Assembly (NCBI GenBank): GCA_025403435.1
Contig: CM046330.1
Location: 25,421,507-25,485,506 of the forward strand
Reading direction: 5' to 3'
Length of the DNA stretch: 64,000 nt
Source: Artocarpus heterophyllus
Taxonomy: Eukaryota > Streptophyta > Magnoliopsida > Rosales > Moraceae
The notes below the pieces were generated by a model that worked only from the letters and a program-made list of their open reading frames with translations, was not told the origin of the DNA and made no database searches. Position numbers and translations under genes: made by a program. Below are positions 1-12,645 of the stretch, piece by piece. How positions within the stretch are numbered: the first letter of the stretch is position 1; each line of letters opens with the position of its first letter.

Positions 1-2
1 TC

Positions 3-2067
3 GTAGAAGATTTCTCCAAGATAGTAGCTCCACTCATGAACTTGACTCGCAAGGGAAAGAAGTATGAATGGATGGATGCATGTGAAAAGAGTTTTCAAGA
101 ACTGAAGAAAAGACTAACGACAGCTCCAGTGTTGGCAATTCCTGAAGGTAATGATGGGTTTGTTATTTATAGTGATGCATCTAAGATGGGCTTAGGAGCT
201 GTACTGATGCAGAATGAAAAGGTGATTGCTTATGCTTCAAGACAACTAAAGGATTATGAAAAGAACTATCCTACTCATGACCTCGAGTTAGCAGCAGTCA
301 TTTTTGTGTTGAAGATATGGAGACACTATTTGTATGGGGTCCAATGTAAGATCTTCACTGATCATCAAAGTCTGAAGTACTTCTTCACGCAAAAAGACCT
401 TAACATGAGACAACAAAAATGGCTAGAGTTGGGGAAGGATTATGATTGTGAAATCCTTTATCATCCTGGTAAAGCTAACCGAGTAGCTGATGCTCTAAGT
501 AGGAAGTCAATTGCCAAGTTGATGTCAATGCAAGCAATGTCTTCACCTTTAAGGAAGGAAATTCTAGACTTCGGTTTAGAACTTATAGCAGGCCAGCTAT
601 CAGCATTCTCTCTTGCTCCGACGATGTATGATGAAATTCGAAGTAAGTAAGATGACGACGTAAGCCTTGTAAGGATCAAGCAAGAAATGAAAGAAGGAAA
701 ATGTCAAGAGTTTTGTATTGCGGATGACGAAACTCTATACCTTAAGGACCGTTTATGTGTTCCCAATGTTGATGATTTAAAAGAAAAGATCTTGGCAGAA
801 ATTCATGACACTCCTTACTCTATTCATCCAGATGCAACAAAGATGTATAATGATCTAAGGGGTAACTTTTGGTGGTTTGGAATGAAACGTGATGTTGCAA
901 AGTATGTGAAGAAATGTATGACATGTCAACAAGTAAAGGCTGAACACCAGAGACCTAGTGGCAAACTGTAGTCTATCCAAATACCGGAATGAAAATGGGA
1001 GGAAATAACAATAGATTTCATTACCGGCTTACCCAGAACTGCGAACGGTTATGATGCAATTTGGGTAGTTGTGGATCGGCTGACGAAAACGGCGCATTTC
1101 ATTCCTATCAAGATCACTTACTCTATTGAATGGTTAGCGAAACTCTATGTTAAGGAGATTGTACGACTTCATGGGATTCCCAAGTCAATTATCTCAGATC
1201 GTGATGGCAGGTTCACATCTAAGTTTTGGAAGAGTGTATAGACTGCAATGGGAACCAGGCTTCATTTCAGTAAGGCTTTTCATCCTCAGACCAACGGCCA
1301 AACAGAGAGGACGAACTTGATTCTAGAAGATATGCTACGGGCATGTTCTCTCAATTTTAAGACCAGCTGGTGTAAAATGTTGCCATTAGCAGAGTTTGCT
1401 TACAACAACAGCTTTCAGGCGACAATTGGGATGGCACCATATGAAGCGTTGTATGGACAAAAATACAGGTCACCTATATGTTGGCACGAAGCTGGTGAAA
1501 AGAAGTTGATGGAAAGTGTAGATGTTGAAAGAATCGACTTCGTGAATGAAACTTCTGAGATGATAAAATTGATAAGAAGAAGAATAGAGATCGCTCAAAG
1601 CTGTCAAAAGAGTTATGCTGACAAAAAGAAGAAGACCTTTAGAGTTCGCCGTAGGCGAATATGTGTTTTTGAAAGTTGCACCAATGAAAGGGGTTATAAG
1701 GTTTGGGAAGAATAGCAAGTTAAGCCCAAGATTCATCGGTCCTTATGAAGTTGTTAAACGAATAGGTAGAGTAGCCTATCAGCTAAAGTTGCCTTCTGAA
1801 ATGTCCACAATGCACGATGTATTTCATGTCTCCATATTCAAAAAGTATGTTTCGGACCCTACGCATGTGATTGAGCTACAAGTGATCGAGATACGAGAAC
1901 ATTTAAGTTATGAAGAAAAGCCAATGAAGATACTCGATCGAAAAACCAAGACTTTGAGGAATAAAGAAATTCCATTGGTCAAGGTGTTATGGCGAAATCA
2001 GCAAGTTGAAGAAGCAACATGGGAACGTGAAGATGACATGAAAGCTATGTATCCACATTTAATCTAA
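3..2067 (+). pseudogene. Ty3/gypsy chromovirus (Tekay/Del-like) pol, 3' part
   Basis: The frame open at base 3 reads the end of reverse transcriptase, then RNase H (YSDAS, DLELAA, FTDHQSL and RVADALSR hold the acidic residues), the HHCC finger and the integrase core (HPQTNGQTER, FAYNNS). After a frameshift near 1640, in an A/G-rich run, the second frame (1615-2067) carries the integrase C-terminus (GPYEVV, HDVFHVS) and a C-terminal chromodomain (VLWRNQQVEEATWERE). Breaks: in-frame stops at about 648, 969, 990 and 1239, plus the frameshift. The upstream half of the element lies outside the window. The chromodomain and the very long adjacent LTR favour the Tekay/Del lineage. Product class is certain; the lineage name is inference. 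Confidence 0.93.
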
Positions 2068-2090
2068 GTTTTGAGGACGAAACTTTTATA

Positions 2091-2103
2091 AGGTGGGGAG
2101 AAT
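2091..2103 (+). promoter_or_regulatory. Polypurine tract (plus-strand primer site)
   Basis: The purine run aggtggggagaa lies immediately before the LTR start TGTAACACCC and just after the pol stop codon. This is the expected place for the PPT of a plant gypsy element. Confidence 0.85.
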
Positions 2104-2347
2104 TGTAACACCCGCCTATTTTATGTAACGGACCACTAAGTTAGTAATGTTGTTAAGGAATTTTATTAATAAATTACGTTATATGATATGATATATGATG
2201 AGAATGTTACTGACTTTTATGTCAAGTTTTATGACAGGTGACGACCGCATGAAATCGTTGTGCTCTAGTGTTCATGTGAAATTTTAAATATATGATTAAT
2301 TATGATGCAATAATGTATGAATGTTTTATTGTATGGCATTTAAGGAC

Positions 2348-2365
2348 AGTTCGGCGGGCCGAACT
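2348..2365. repeat. Isolated AGTTCGGC/GCCGAACT palindrome
   Basis: Two perfect 8-bp complementary arms separated by GG, in the first 270 bp of the LTR. It is the same motif that forms arrays in several other LTRs of the window. Confidence 0.85.
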
Positions 2366-4520
2366 TGGTGGAACCTACAGGCCAAAGGGGAAAATCGACA
2401 AGCCAAACACGGCTGACGAGTAGTCAGCACAAATCTCTCCAAAATTATGGCTGAGTTAATTACGTTAATTGGATGATTTAATGTGATTAATTGCATAATA
2501 ATGGAATTATTTTGTCAGTTAAGAAAATTAAAAGGTTGACTTTGCATTGATTTGTCTGCTTTTAAATTGTTACGTATTTTAAGAGGGCTAAACATAGAAA
2601 GTAGGGAGTGATTGTTTGACTTTCCTTCTTTCTCTTCTTTTCTCCATGCCAATTAGCACCATTTTAGTCAAAAAATTCTAACTTAATTGAGAGTAATGAA
2701 TTATCATTATGATCATTACATTAAATTTTTTTAATGTTTTCTTTTACTCAGATTTTCTTCCATCCTCTCTCACGCCTTCTCTCTTAGTTCTGAGACACTT
2801 TTTTTGTCTTTCTCTTTCCTCTTATCTCTTCCACGAATTCCATTCCTTTTCCCTCAAAAAAATTCTCTGCAAGAAAATTTAAAGAAGAAGTTATATTTTG
2901 TTGGTTGAATTCAAGAAATTGAAGAAGAAAATTTTTAAGGTAAGGACTCGTTTCTTTGTATTTTTTTTTAAAAAAAAAGAATTCTCCTCCTCCAATCGTC
3001 TACAATATCTTTTTCTAGGTAATGTATTTTGTCTTGAGCTTTCATTATGATGTTTTTCAAATATTCATGTCATTTTGGTGTTTTATGAAAAATATGAATT
3101 TTCTGTCTTCTACCCCTCACAGCAAAATGTTACTGTTTAATTTTGATGTATAAAAATGTAATGTTCATTCAAGGGGTAAATATGATATTTTTCATGAAAA
3201 TTGACAAGAATATGCTTGTGTCACGTATGAAGAATGTAATTTTGAGTTTTGTGAAGTTTTATGAGATTATGTTAGGAAAACTATTTTAATAATGATATTT
3301 TTGGATTTTTGTTTTATAAAATGTTTTATATGTTTAAATGATTTTTGTTGATCATGAAATAATTTACGGTATTGAAATAAATGATAATAAGATGTTTGTA
3401 TGAATTTTAAAATGTATGTATTTTAAATTATTAGAAAACGTTTTTCAAAAAGATTTTTATGTTTATAATGTATGAAATGTTTTAATGATAATATTTAAGG
3501 AAGCATGTTATGAATAGCGTTTATATGTTTTGATGATAATTTTATGATGATGATTATGGGTTATGTATACATGAGTATTATATGAATGAATGTTATGTGA
3601 ATGGATATTTCATGATATGTATTATTGTTATTGCATCTTTAAATGGATAATGGCATGAACACTCAAGGAACGAGCACTACGAGACCGCGGCGTCGTCACC
3701 AAGAGCATTTTTAAGGTTAAGGAAGCTAGCGTTAAAGTAAGTACATTCTCACCTGCAATATGACATGTTTTTACATGAATTGATGTTATGTTCATAATGA
3801 TATTCATGATGATTTTATGGATATTTTCCTTAAGAATTTCTATGAAAGATTTTCATGATTTTAAGTTAAGCATGATGATTTTTGGCATGTTTTAAAGTAT
3901 GAAATTATGTATATATGTATCACTTAATAAGTGTTGCACACCCATGTTATGAAATGAAATGTTATAATGTCATGTTTGGTTTTGGATTAACCACCCTTCT
4001 CCTCTCATGACGGCGCGCCTATGATGATGTTTATGGTGCAACACTTGGGCCCTTAAGATAAAAATGGAATAAGTTTTGAAATGGTCAACGTAATGAAAGA
4101 TATGTTTCTATGAAATTGTGCTTAAGGCACTTTTATGATATGATGACAATGATGACGATGATGTTTTTGAAATGTTTTAAATTGTGAGAATTATATGTAC
4201 TTACTAAGCATTAGCTTAATCATGTTTTATGTCATGTTACAGATAAGGGTAAGAAAATCTTGGACTAGGTGGAGGACGTGGGAAGGCGTGTGAGCATTAT
4301 GCACAATGAATTGTAACCGGAAGCACATCAAGAAGAACGCTCTTATGTTTTTAATTAAGTTATATATATTTTAAACATATATTTTTATGTTAAGTTTTAA
4401 GAATACTTATATTATGGTTTATAAGTTATTTTATCATTTTTTTTATGAATTATGAACTTCTGCTATATTTTACGAAAAGTTGGTTTGTTTTAAAATTTAA
4501 GTTTTCCAAGGAAATTGAGC

Positions 4521-4698
4521 TCGGACGGCCTGCCGAACATCTTGGCCGACCTGCCGATGTCCAGAAGTTCGGCCTGCCGATCACTTTTTCGGCCTGCCAA
4601 ACGTGGATGAGTTTTTGGCCTGAATTGTAAAGCCTCTGCCGGCCTGCCGATTGAGGGAACTCCGGCCTGCCGAAGTCCCAAGTTCGGCCTGCCGAACT
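4521..4698. repeat. Array of TTCGGC-CT-GCCGAA palindromes
   Basis: About seven copies, some degenerate, at roughly 4521, 4543, 4566, 4588, 4637, 4661 and 4681, with irregular 5-35 bp spacers. The centre reads CT here, the opposite strand of the AG centre in the arrays at 11294 and 13402. The array is much more GC-rich than its surroundings and sits about 350 bp before the LTR end. Confidence 0.85.
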
Positions 4699-5051
4699 AT
4701 AGGAGTAAATGAACTTTAAATGGTGAGATGATTAAGGAGATTTGATATGATGTTTTGTTAAGTCCTGATTTCTTTTACAACGTGATAAACCTATATTATT
4801 AAATAAGTTCATGATTAATTAAGGTAAATTGAATAAATTATGATATGGAATAAGTTAATTAATGTTATTTTAAATAAAGATATGTTTAAAAAAAATTAGA
4901 TGTGTGAATGGATCCTGGTTAAGTTTGTTTAAGTACTTTTAAAATCAAAAGTACCGTTTAAGTTTGATACTATTTATATGTTTAAAGTTTAAGCAATTAT
5001 GAATATATGAATGTAACGACATCTGTGACGTCCGAATTAAGGGGCATTGCA

Positions 5052-5667
5052 TGGATCCCCCCCTACATGGTCGGGTTGGGATAGTTCCTTCTAAAAGATC
5101 TAGGAATTCTTGTTCGGGGGCAATCCCATGCCCCAAGCTAAGGATTTGGGTTGACCGAGCCGCCCCTTCTTGCTCAATCACCCTCTTAGTTTTCCCCTCT
5201 CCACGGGGCTTGATTGGTTGAACTCAGCACTCTCATCTAATCTGAAAACGCTAACTGACCAGTTTTAAGAATCGCATAGATCAATCATTTTATGCTCAAA
5301 AATTACTTGTTCGAGTTCAAAGTGAGCAAAGATTCTTGGGTTCAACATGTGTAAAGTTGAGTTCTACTTAGTAGCTAAATATGAGCTCTAAGAAATTCAT
5401 AAGCAACATGAACAGAATGAGAGGAGGGCTCCCCCTATTTATAGTCAAGAGCTGACGCTGAATATGAAGAGATGCAATGATTACACTCGTCAGGGAAGTA
5501 GCCAAGGGCATGCTGACATGTGTCAGCTGAGCTTGACTAACCGCCTCAAACGGCCTCTAAGATCCTATGATCCTAAGGATGTATATCCAAGGACCATTAC
5601 AACTGACCAACCCCACTCAGGCAGAGAGTAACCTAGCTAAGCACCAATAAGAGCATTGGGGGGCTAC
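5052..5667 (-). mobile_element. LTR-derived segment with minus-strand TATA box
   Basis: No coding. On the minus strand a TATAAATAG box (5435-5444) followed by a GGGGGAGCC stretch resembles the core promoter of a plant gypsy LTR. The left edge is cut by the Tekay-like LTR. Family not recognised. Confidence 0.4.
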
Positions 5668-5982
5668 TGTTAGGGGTATGCTTGGCACCCCTTTCGAGGA
5701 GCTCACCTCAATTGTCCAACCACCCTGCTTGGATGAAGACATTTCTAGAGCTCACACAACTCCCAGATGATTTACTCCTTTTTTTGAGGTGGTCCTCGGG
5801 GTTTTTTTGACCACTGCTCAAGATGTCACCTCCTTGAGAATAATATGTGCTTAGGTCTGATGAATATGGTTTGAAGCCAGCTAACAACTAATTCTCAAGG
5901 CCACCACATGGCCTTATTAAAGCCTATAGGTGAAGGGTTGTCCATCTTTTGGGACATGACACTTGTCATTTACCCCTTAACA
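5668..5982. repeat. 315-bp LTR- or MITE-like segment with inverted termini
   Basis: Begins TGTTAGGGGTA directly after a PPT-like GGGGGGCTAC and ends TACCCCTTAACA. The termini are therefore an 11-12 bp imperfect inverted repeat with TG...CA ends. Flanks ctac/gtac give no convincing TSD. It could be a short LTR or part of the minus-strand LTR that surrounds it. Confidence 0.4.
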
Positions 5983-6300
5983 GTACCATATGGAGCACTC
6001 GGGCCAAGAGTCAAACTCGTTTTACACCCGATCCAAGAAGTGGGCTATAATTAAGAGCATTTACTCCACCATCAAGGTAAATGGACTCTCTCATACCTAA
6101 CTTAGTCTCACTTTTGGCCAAATAGGTACCTGATTTGAGTGTCAAAGAGCCCTTAGTCGGCACCACACTGGTGTCTCCTTGACCTCCAAGGAGCTCCCTC
6201 CTCATTGAGGTGCCCCCAAGAGGCAAATATGAGTAAGACAAGTGGTCTAACCACCGTACGTAGCACGTGATGTTAAGCAACAACTGGGCATCAACATGCA
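5983..6300. other. Retroelement-derived, no gene
   Basis: GC content is higher than the surroundings and the composition resembles gypsy LTR or untranslated DNA. The 115-codon minus-strand reading frame here has no recognisable domain. Confidence 0.3.
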
Positions 6301-6545
6301 TACATACATATATATATATGTATATATCTCTCCAAATATGAGGTGTATATAGTACCAAGTCTTCCCGTAGGCCAAATAAGTAAATTGCGAAGGCCTTAAA
6401 ATAATCAAGGCCTCAAATGGTTATTTTATAATAAAACTAAAAAAGTAATAAATGAAAAATCATGAGAATAATGTCTTTCCTTTTTTTTACGTAAATGACT
6501 ATGGCTATGTAAACAATATTGAATATATTTATATGTCAACGTCCA
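6301..6545. repeat. Dispersed direct repeat, copy 1
   Basis: About 245 bp, from a TATATATG run through aagtcttcccgtagg, ataaaactaaaaaagtaat and gactatggctat to atatgtcaac. It matches 9953-10219 in the same orientation with scattered substitutions and small indels. No coding and no clear terminal repeats. Confidence 0.75.
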
Positions 6546-9500
6546 GATTAAAAAATTCAAAAAATGCAAAGTATCATTTTTAGAAATATTTTGAAATATT
6601 TCCAATATTTTGTTAGATTGGGTGAATTGGATAACTTGCTCTTTGTTAAATATTGTGAGATATAGTTTCTATATTTTATGTCTACTCTTTTATGATAGGT
6701 GTAGCTTGAATTTCTAGGTAACCAAGGCACAAAGAAAGAGCGATACATCAAAATCGTTGTCAGAATTTTACTTTGTTTACAATTTTTCTATTGAGTTATT
6801 CAGTTGTGGAATCTCATCGTCTTTCGAGTATTTACCATATAATAACCATAAATATTGCAGGCAATCAGGAACATGACTGAGGTTGTGTTTGCGGAGGAAC
6901 GTAACTTAGAGCATGAAGATCATGCTCGTGACCATGAAGTATTGTGCGGCTTTTGTGACGATTCCTGAACAGTATTGAATTAAATTTGTGATCCGACACC
7001 GCTATAGACGCTTACGCACGTGTACCCGGTGGTGATTCGCCTTAAGATCTTCCCAACTATTGTGTATATATAAGTAAACATCATGGCCCTTTTGATTTTA
7101 TTCTCAGAATTTTTAGAAATATTTTCGCACTTTTTTTGAGGCAAATATTTTAAAAATGCTCTCAACACAATTCCCAAAAACTTCCTATTTTTCAAAACAA
7201 ACACATTTTTCATAAATTTTGAAAACAATACCAAACGGCCTTATGTTTTATATTATCCTCACCGAATAGACTTGCAAAAATAAAAATCATTTAACATAAC
7301 TTATAAGGTCATATCAATGATTTCATTAATATTTTCTAACGCTGGTGGCATTCATCAAGTCTTCCTTTTCGTTGCGATGTTTCCTAATGCTAGTCAATAT
7401 TTTATGATTTCATTAATATGACTAGTTGAATCGTGTAATTTACCAACATAAATTTTTCCTTCCATTGTTGAAATTGTTAGATTTCATTATGGATTAATTT
7501 TCATTGTTTATCTGCATTTTCCCACCTAATTCTGCTTTATCTTCATGCTGTCTTCTGCCAATTTTTAATTCTTCCATTTATTTTATTTTATAATTTTTTT
7601 AACTACAATAGGTTAACTGATCTGTGTATTTGAAACCAATCACCTTATATTAAGCAGTTTTCTAAGGTGTTTAGCAAACTCAATTCAACTTATTAGTTTT
7701 AACTTAAACAATATAACGCTCCCAGAAGTTACAGGGTAAAGCAAAAGTACGCTATATAGTATGAAGCTCTCACAAACTATAATACTTTCAGCTCTTACTA
7801 TGAATTTTAACTCACTCCTCAAATGCCTTGAATGGCTTTGTTAACCAATGTTTTGGTTATTTGCATTTTCAAAACTAAAAGTTCAATTTAACGATCAAAA
7901 CACCAATGGAAAACAAACTTGTTCATGCCCAGAAGAGAGATATCCAGAAGGAGCTAGGAAAGAGAAAAGAGGTGAGGGAGGAAGAGAGAGAGAGAAGGAA
8001 TAAATTAGAGATCAAAAACATATTGTTACGGTTTGGAGGAATTTTAGTCTTTTACAGAATAGCCAAAGTCGAGATAGTAGTCAATTGCACACAAATCCAA
8101 ATGCTATTCGAATTAGGGAATTCGTAGTACATACTAGATTCCACAAACTTGGCGTAGTAAATAACATAATTATTTTACATGGTTAGCAAATAGAAGCTAT
8201 TTAAAAATTTAAAGTTTTTTATTACATTGGTATCATGCATTTTATAGATTCATCACATTGATAGTTTGTTGTTTTAAATATTTTAAAATGATACCTTATA
8301 GTTTATAAAAATATCATTTTGGCACCCAAATTCGTCTTTCGTGACATCAAATTTTCTACTTATTCTTTTATTAATAAAGCCTAAATTATTTTGTCTGTGA
8401 AAGAAAATAAAAACAAACAGTAACAAGAAAAGGAATAAATCTACATGTATGCTAATAAATCAGATAAAAAAAACCACAAAAGGAACCCAAGACTAGCTAG
8501 TGTGGTCGCCTCTAAATAAGGAGAGAGAACGTGTGCAAGAGGAAGAGAGAGAAGAGTGAGAACATAAGAGTTGGAAAAGAAAAATTAAGAGAATTAAGGG
8601 TAATTTTGATATAAGATCAGTGTATGAGAAAATAAGAATTTTTGTTAGCATATAAAAGTTTTACATTGTATATTTTAGCTTTACATTATAATATATGAGT
8701 GTTTTACACTACAAATATTTTACACTACATATGCTTCAAACTCCATAAATTTAAACTAATTTCCTCAATTTAACTTTTGTGGCGCAATTTAGTAAAGCTT
8801 TTCATGACATTTGATATTAATTTAAATTATTCTTTCGAATTCTTTTACAATTCCCCTCCTCTTTAGTCAAATTTATGACATGGTTCTTTGAAAAGGGCCT
8901 CATATGAAGTTTTACGGCAACGTACGCATTCCACCATGATTCAGTCCAAAATCACTTTTTAAACGCATGATGTTTCCTTAATCAAATAACAACAAAAGTG
9001 TAATGGTCTCCCAACTAAACGTTGATGACCACTATCAAATAACTAATTATAAAATAATCAAAGTTTCAATAAAGCTAGCTTTAATACCTAAGACGATTCA
9101 ATTGAGATTTGCTGAATTATAGGAGTTGTAACCGACTTGGCAACTAACAGCAAATTACCGTGGCGGCACACAGGGATTTACCAAATCTTGTAGCGCGTGT
9201 ACTTTGCTTGTATGTTATTTGAATTCAAAGATCTATAATAGACATATGGACACATTTTAACACACATATTATAAAAATAAAGAAAAGAAAAATAGAGAGA
9301 GGAGATATAGTCTTATATAAAGGAAGAGGGGAAAATGAATAAAGAAGTATAAATAAAAAGTAATTGAAAGAAAGAAAAATAAATGAATAAAAAAGGGAGA
9401 AAGTGTGAGATAGTGATATTTGGCTCACATTGACATTGAAGTAAAGACTAAAACATGCATTTTTACCTTTATATAGGTATGTGTAATAGATAGATAGATA

Positions 9501-9952
9501 GATAAATAGATAACAAACATTTGTAGATAGATAATAAAAATTAAAAAGATTGTTCTTCAATCGCGGTACATTATTTATGGGTTCTACTATGTTTTCACTT
9601 CTCAATAAGAGTTTTGCGCTACAACCATAACCATATCTAACATTATCCGTGCATCACTAGTAGAGCAATTTTAGAGTAATTACGGGAGCCATTTGTTTAT
9701 GTCTGTATGTATTTATTTGTGTTCATATATAAATAATTATCGTTAATGGTTAAATTTCTTATGGTTACATCTCAAAGGAATATTTTAACAGCAATTGGTT
9801 TGGTGTCAATTGATGATTTAGTGTGATAAAAATTAATTCTTATTAATTATCATTAATTTTTTATCAATTAGTTGATTTATTACAAGACTCTAATTAATTA
9901 TATACCATTAATAATAACAATAACTATTGAAAAAAAGTAAACATTGAAACCA
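6546..9952. other. AT-rich intergenic DNA without supported gene
   Basis: Short frames only. A 35-codon open stretch near 6865-6974, preceded by an acceptor-like ttgcag, was considered and not supported. A (GATA)n microsatellite lies at 9487-9512. Nothing else recognised. Confidence 0.5.
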
Positions 9953-10219
9953 CGTATGTATACACATATATAAATATATATTTCCAAATACGAGGTATAT
10001 ATAGTGCCTAGTCTTCCCGTAGGTCTAGTAAGTAAATTGCGCAAGGCCTACAAATAATTAAGGCTCATATGATTATTTTATAATAAAACGAAAAAAAGTA
10101 ATAAATCAAAAATCATGTTCTGAGAATAATGTCTCTCCTTCTTTTTCTTTTTTTTTTTTTTTACATAAATGACTATGGCTATATATAGAATATTGGATAT
10201 ATTTATATGTCAACATCTG
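9953..10219. repeat. Dispersed direct repeat, copy 2
   Basis: Second copy of the 6301-6545 repeat. It carries a longer T-run (about 10141-10162) and ends at the same atatgtcaac boundary. The two copies flank 3.4 kb of unassigned DNA. Confidence 0.75.
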
Positions 10220-10444
10220 TCCATCATGAGTCCCCTACCTGTCCCTACCACCAAAGCTGCATGTCTTCTAACCCCAACGACATAAGATTTCATCCTCACG
10301 ACAACATAGGAATCTACATTTGTTCTCCATCGCCTTACACTTGCTAATCACTTTTGCCTTCTCCCTTCAACTTTGAGCAGTTTGTTTGGCAATTTGGTTC
10401 GGAGTTGAGGGTGGGTTTGAACGTCCCATGAATCTCTCTCTCTC
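10220..10444. other. Flanking DNA before solo LTR
   Basis: No gene seen. It ends in a (CT)n run into which the following solo LTR inserted. Confidence 0.4.
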
Positions 10445-12602
10445 TGTGTAATGTTCCGAAATTTATTTAATGTTAATGTAATATAAATGATGAATTAGTG
10501 TGCCATAATTAATATTTTAACATTAATTAGATCATTTGGTTAGATTTTGAATTTTTGGTTGTTTTGTTAATTTGATGGATTCAAATGATTTCTCATTGTT
10601 TTAAAATGATGTTTTGAGTTTTAAAACACAATGATTTGTAAAATGTTAAAAATACTCCGTTTTGTAAAACCATGGGCGGCACATGGTTTTCGCACAGTAA
10701 AATCGCCCACCGTTTTTCTCTATTTATTCCCTTTCTCTTCCTCTCTCTCTTCACTTCTCAACTCACTCTCTCTCCTCTCTCCCTTGATCTGTCGGCAATC
10801 TCTCTCTCTCTATCTGTCTCAAAAATTTTTGAACCCCATTTCGAATCCAAGCTTCGGGATAGCAAGGAGGAGGCTCGGGGACGTGATTTAGCAACCGAGA
10901 TGGCGGATTGAAGCTTCGATTCGAGGTTAGTTTTGAAATTTCTAAACTTTTTCCAAAATTTTCAATTTTGTGCATTTTTAAAATCTAGGTTTGTTTAAGC
11001 TTAGAAAACCGTGGATTTAAGTTAAATGGACTTAGAACAACTAGAATCTAAGCTTAGATTGAAGAAAAACGAATCGGATTCAAGATTTTTCATTTTTCTC
11101 CTCATTTTCTTATTTTTGGATTTTTGAGGATTTCGAGTTTAAATCTTGTTTAAATGAGTCCAAACATGTTCTAGTATGTTTTTCTATCAACTATGATTGT
11201 TTTTCATGCCTGGGATTTGAGAAAAACAGGTTAGAATCAAGATTTGAATTTTGGGGATCGAGAAACCCGTGGCTGAGATTTCTGGATTTTCCCAGTTCGG
11301 CAGGCCGAACTGTGTGTTCGGCAGGCCGGAGTGAGGATCGGCTGGCCGATGTTCTTCCGACCGGCAGGCTGAACCTGGGGAAGTGTTCGGCCGACCGAAC
11401 TTTGCTTCCGGCAGGCCGAACTGTGCAGTTCGGCCGGCCGAAGCAGGGCGTCCGACAAGTCGACCGAGGCATGGAAAATTTTGTGATTTTTCACCGTTTT
11501 CACTGTTTTGAACCCTGATTTAAATCCCAACCTTATAGAATGATTTTAATGATACAAATGGCACACTAGGACATCATGAAATGATTTAGTAACATAGGAT
11601 GTCTCGAACTAGATATTGATCGACTTAGTTTGTATCTAGGATCGTTCGTGGTTCCACGAAACTAACATATAGCGGACCGGGATTACAGTGTGGGGCACCG
11701 GCATGAGTTTTGAGGTAGGACTTCTATCCCATTTCTTTGGTAGCCTGGTTTTGAAATGATTTGGCTTTGAAAAGGATTTCTATCAAAATGTTTTCAACGG
11801 TGTTTGAAAATGGATTTATCGGTTATATTTTAATATACCGTGATCTAAAATGAACTTCATAATAAATGTAATTGACAACACTCGGTAATTGGGTTTTGAA
11901 TGATAATGATAATAAACACATAGGCATGATGCCATATTAGAGATCGGGTCATGTAGCGATCGACCTTGGGGGCAGGTCCCGAAACCCAGCTGAGCCACTA
12001 CGGTGGTGATATCATGGTTTGCCTAGGAAAAGAAAAATGGTATTTCTGATTGTGCGAGTGGACTGTTCTGGGTCAAGACAGTTCTACTCAAATTTATTTA
12101 TTTATTTATTTAAGGTTTTCTTTTGAGTACTCCTAACAATGAAATGTTTCTTTAAATTAAATTATTTATAAAACATAGTCCTACTGAGCCTTTCGCTCAC
12201 GTTTTATTTGTTTTAAATTTCCCCCTCTAGGTGGTTTTCCATTTAAGTTTGGAGAGGATTCTTCGGACCGAACTCAGGAGCAATAGGAGGATTAATTTAT
12301 TTTTGTATTATTTAATCAAGGCATATAAGATTTTAATTTTATTTGTATCTGGACTGTGATTGTATTTATGATATTGTCAGTACCATGTGTGTGCACAAGT
12401 TGTGGGTTGTGGAACTCATACCCGCGGTTCTTTATTAATTTTTATTACTTGTTTAATATTTATACATTCTTTTATAAAAATGTGGTGGAAATCTTCTTAT
12501 TTCTCACTTAATTTGATCCTTAAACCATTAGTTTTAATTAAAATCTCTTTTAATTAACTTAAATATTCTGCCACGTCACCTCCCGTACTCCGGGGCGTGA
12601 CA
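10445..12602 (+). mobile_element. Ty3/gypsy (chromovirus-type) solo LTR
   Basis: About 2.16 kb, starting TGTGTAATGTTCC (possibly at 10447) and ending TCCGGGGCGTGACA. Flanking CTCTC occurs at 10440-10444 and 12603-12607; because the site is a CT repeat, this TSD is suggestive only. A tatttattcc box lies near 10720 and a ctactgagcctttcgctcacg segment near 12181, typical of chromovirus LTRs. No internal retroelement sequence flanks it, so it is a solo LTR. It contains a palindrome array. Confidence 0.78.
11294..11463. repeat. Array of AGTTCGGC-AG-GCCGAACT palindromes
   Basis: About seven units with 4-25 bp spacers. The first (11294-11311) is perfect apart from the 2-bp AG centre. Others start near 11315, 11336, 11356, 11394, 11406 and 11427, with variants such as CTGGCC, CGACCG and CCGGCC at the centre. 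GC-rich island in an AT-rich LTR. Confidence 0.88.
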
Positions 12603-12645
12603 CTCTCTGTCCCCCTCTCTCCGTCTCCCTCTCAATTTTTCTTAG

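Larger units (their letters stand above)
2104..5051 (+). mobile_element. 3' LTR of the Tekay-like element
   Basis: It starts TGTAACACCC right after the PPT. The best end is GGGGCATTGCA at 5051, which looks like a GGGGCGTTACA-type terminus after transitions. Length is about 2.95 kb. Internal blocks (a gagcac...accg...cgtcacc segment near 3660-3710, a cttgggccc segment near 4045) recur in the solo LTR at 37790-41446, so the two belong to related families. It contains one isolated palindrome (2348) and an array near its 3' end. The first five flanking bases, TGGAT, would be the TSD; the other copy is outside the window. Confidence 0.8.

Noticed and set aside
6865..6974. Possible small exon with upstream ttgcag
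   Set aside because: 35 codons, no domain, no partner exon; not distinguishable from chance.
7906..8127. 73-codon Glu/Arg-rich ORF
   Set aside because: Purine-rich low-complexity repeat (gagagag) gives this composition; no conserved feature.
9225..9605. 126-codon minus-strand ORF
   Set aside because: Tyr/Leu/Phe-rich translation of AT-rich and GATA microsatellite DNA.
10631..10975. Three overlapping ORFs near the LTR TATA region
   Set aside because: CT-rich leader sequence of a solo LTR; low-complexity Leu/Ser translation on both strands.
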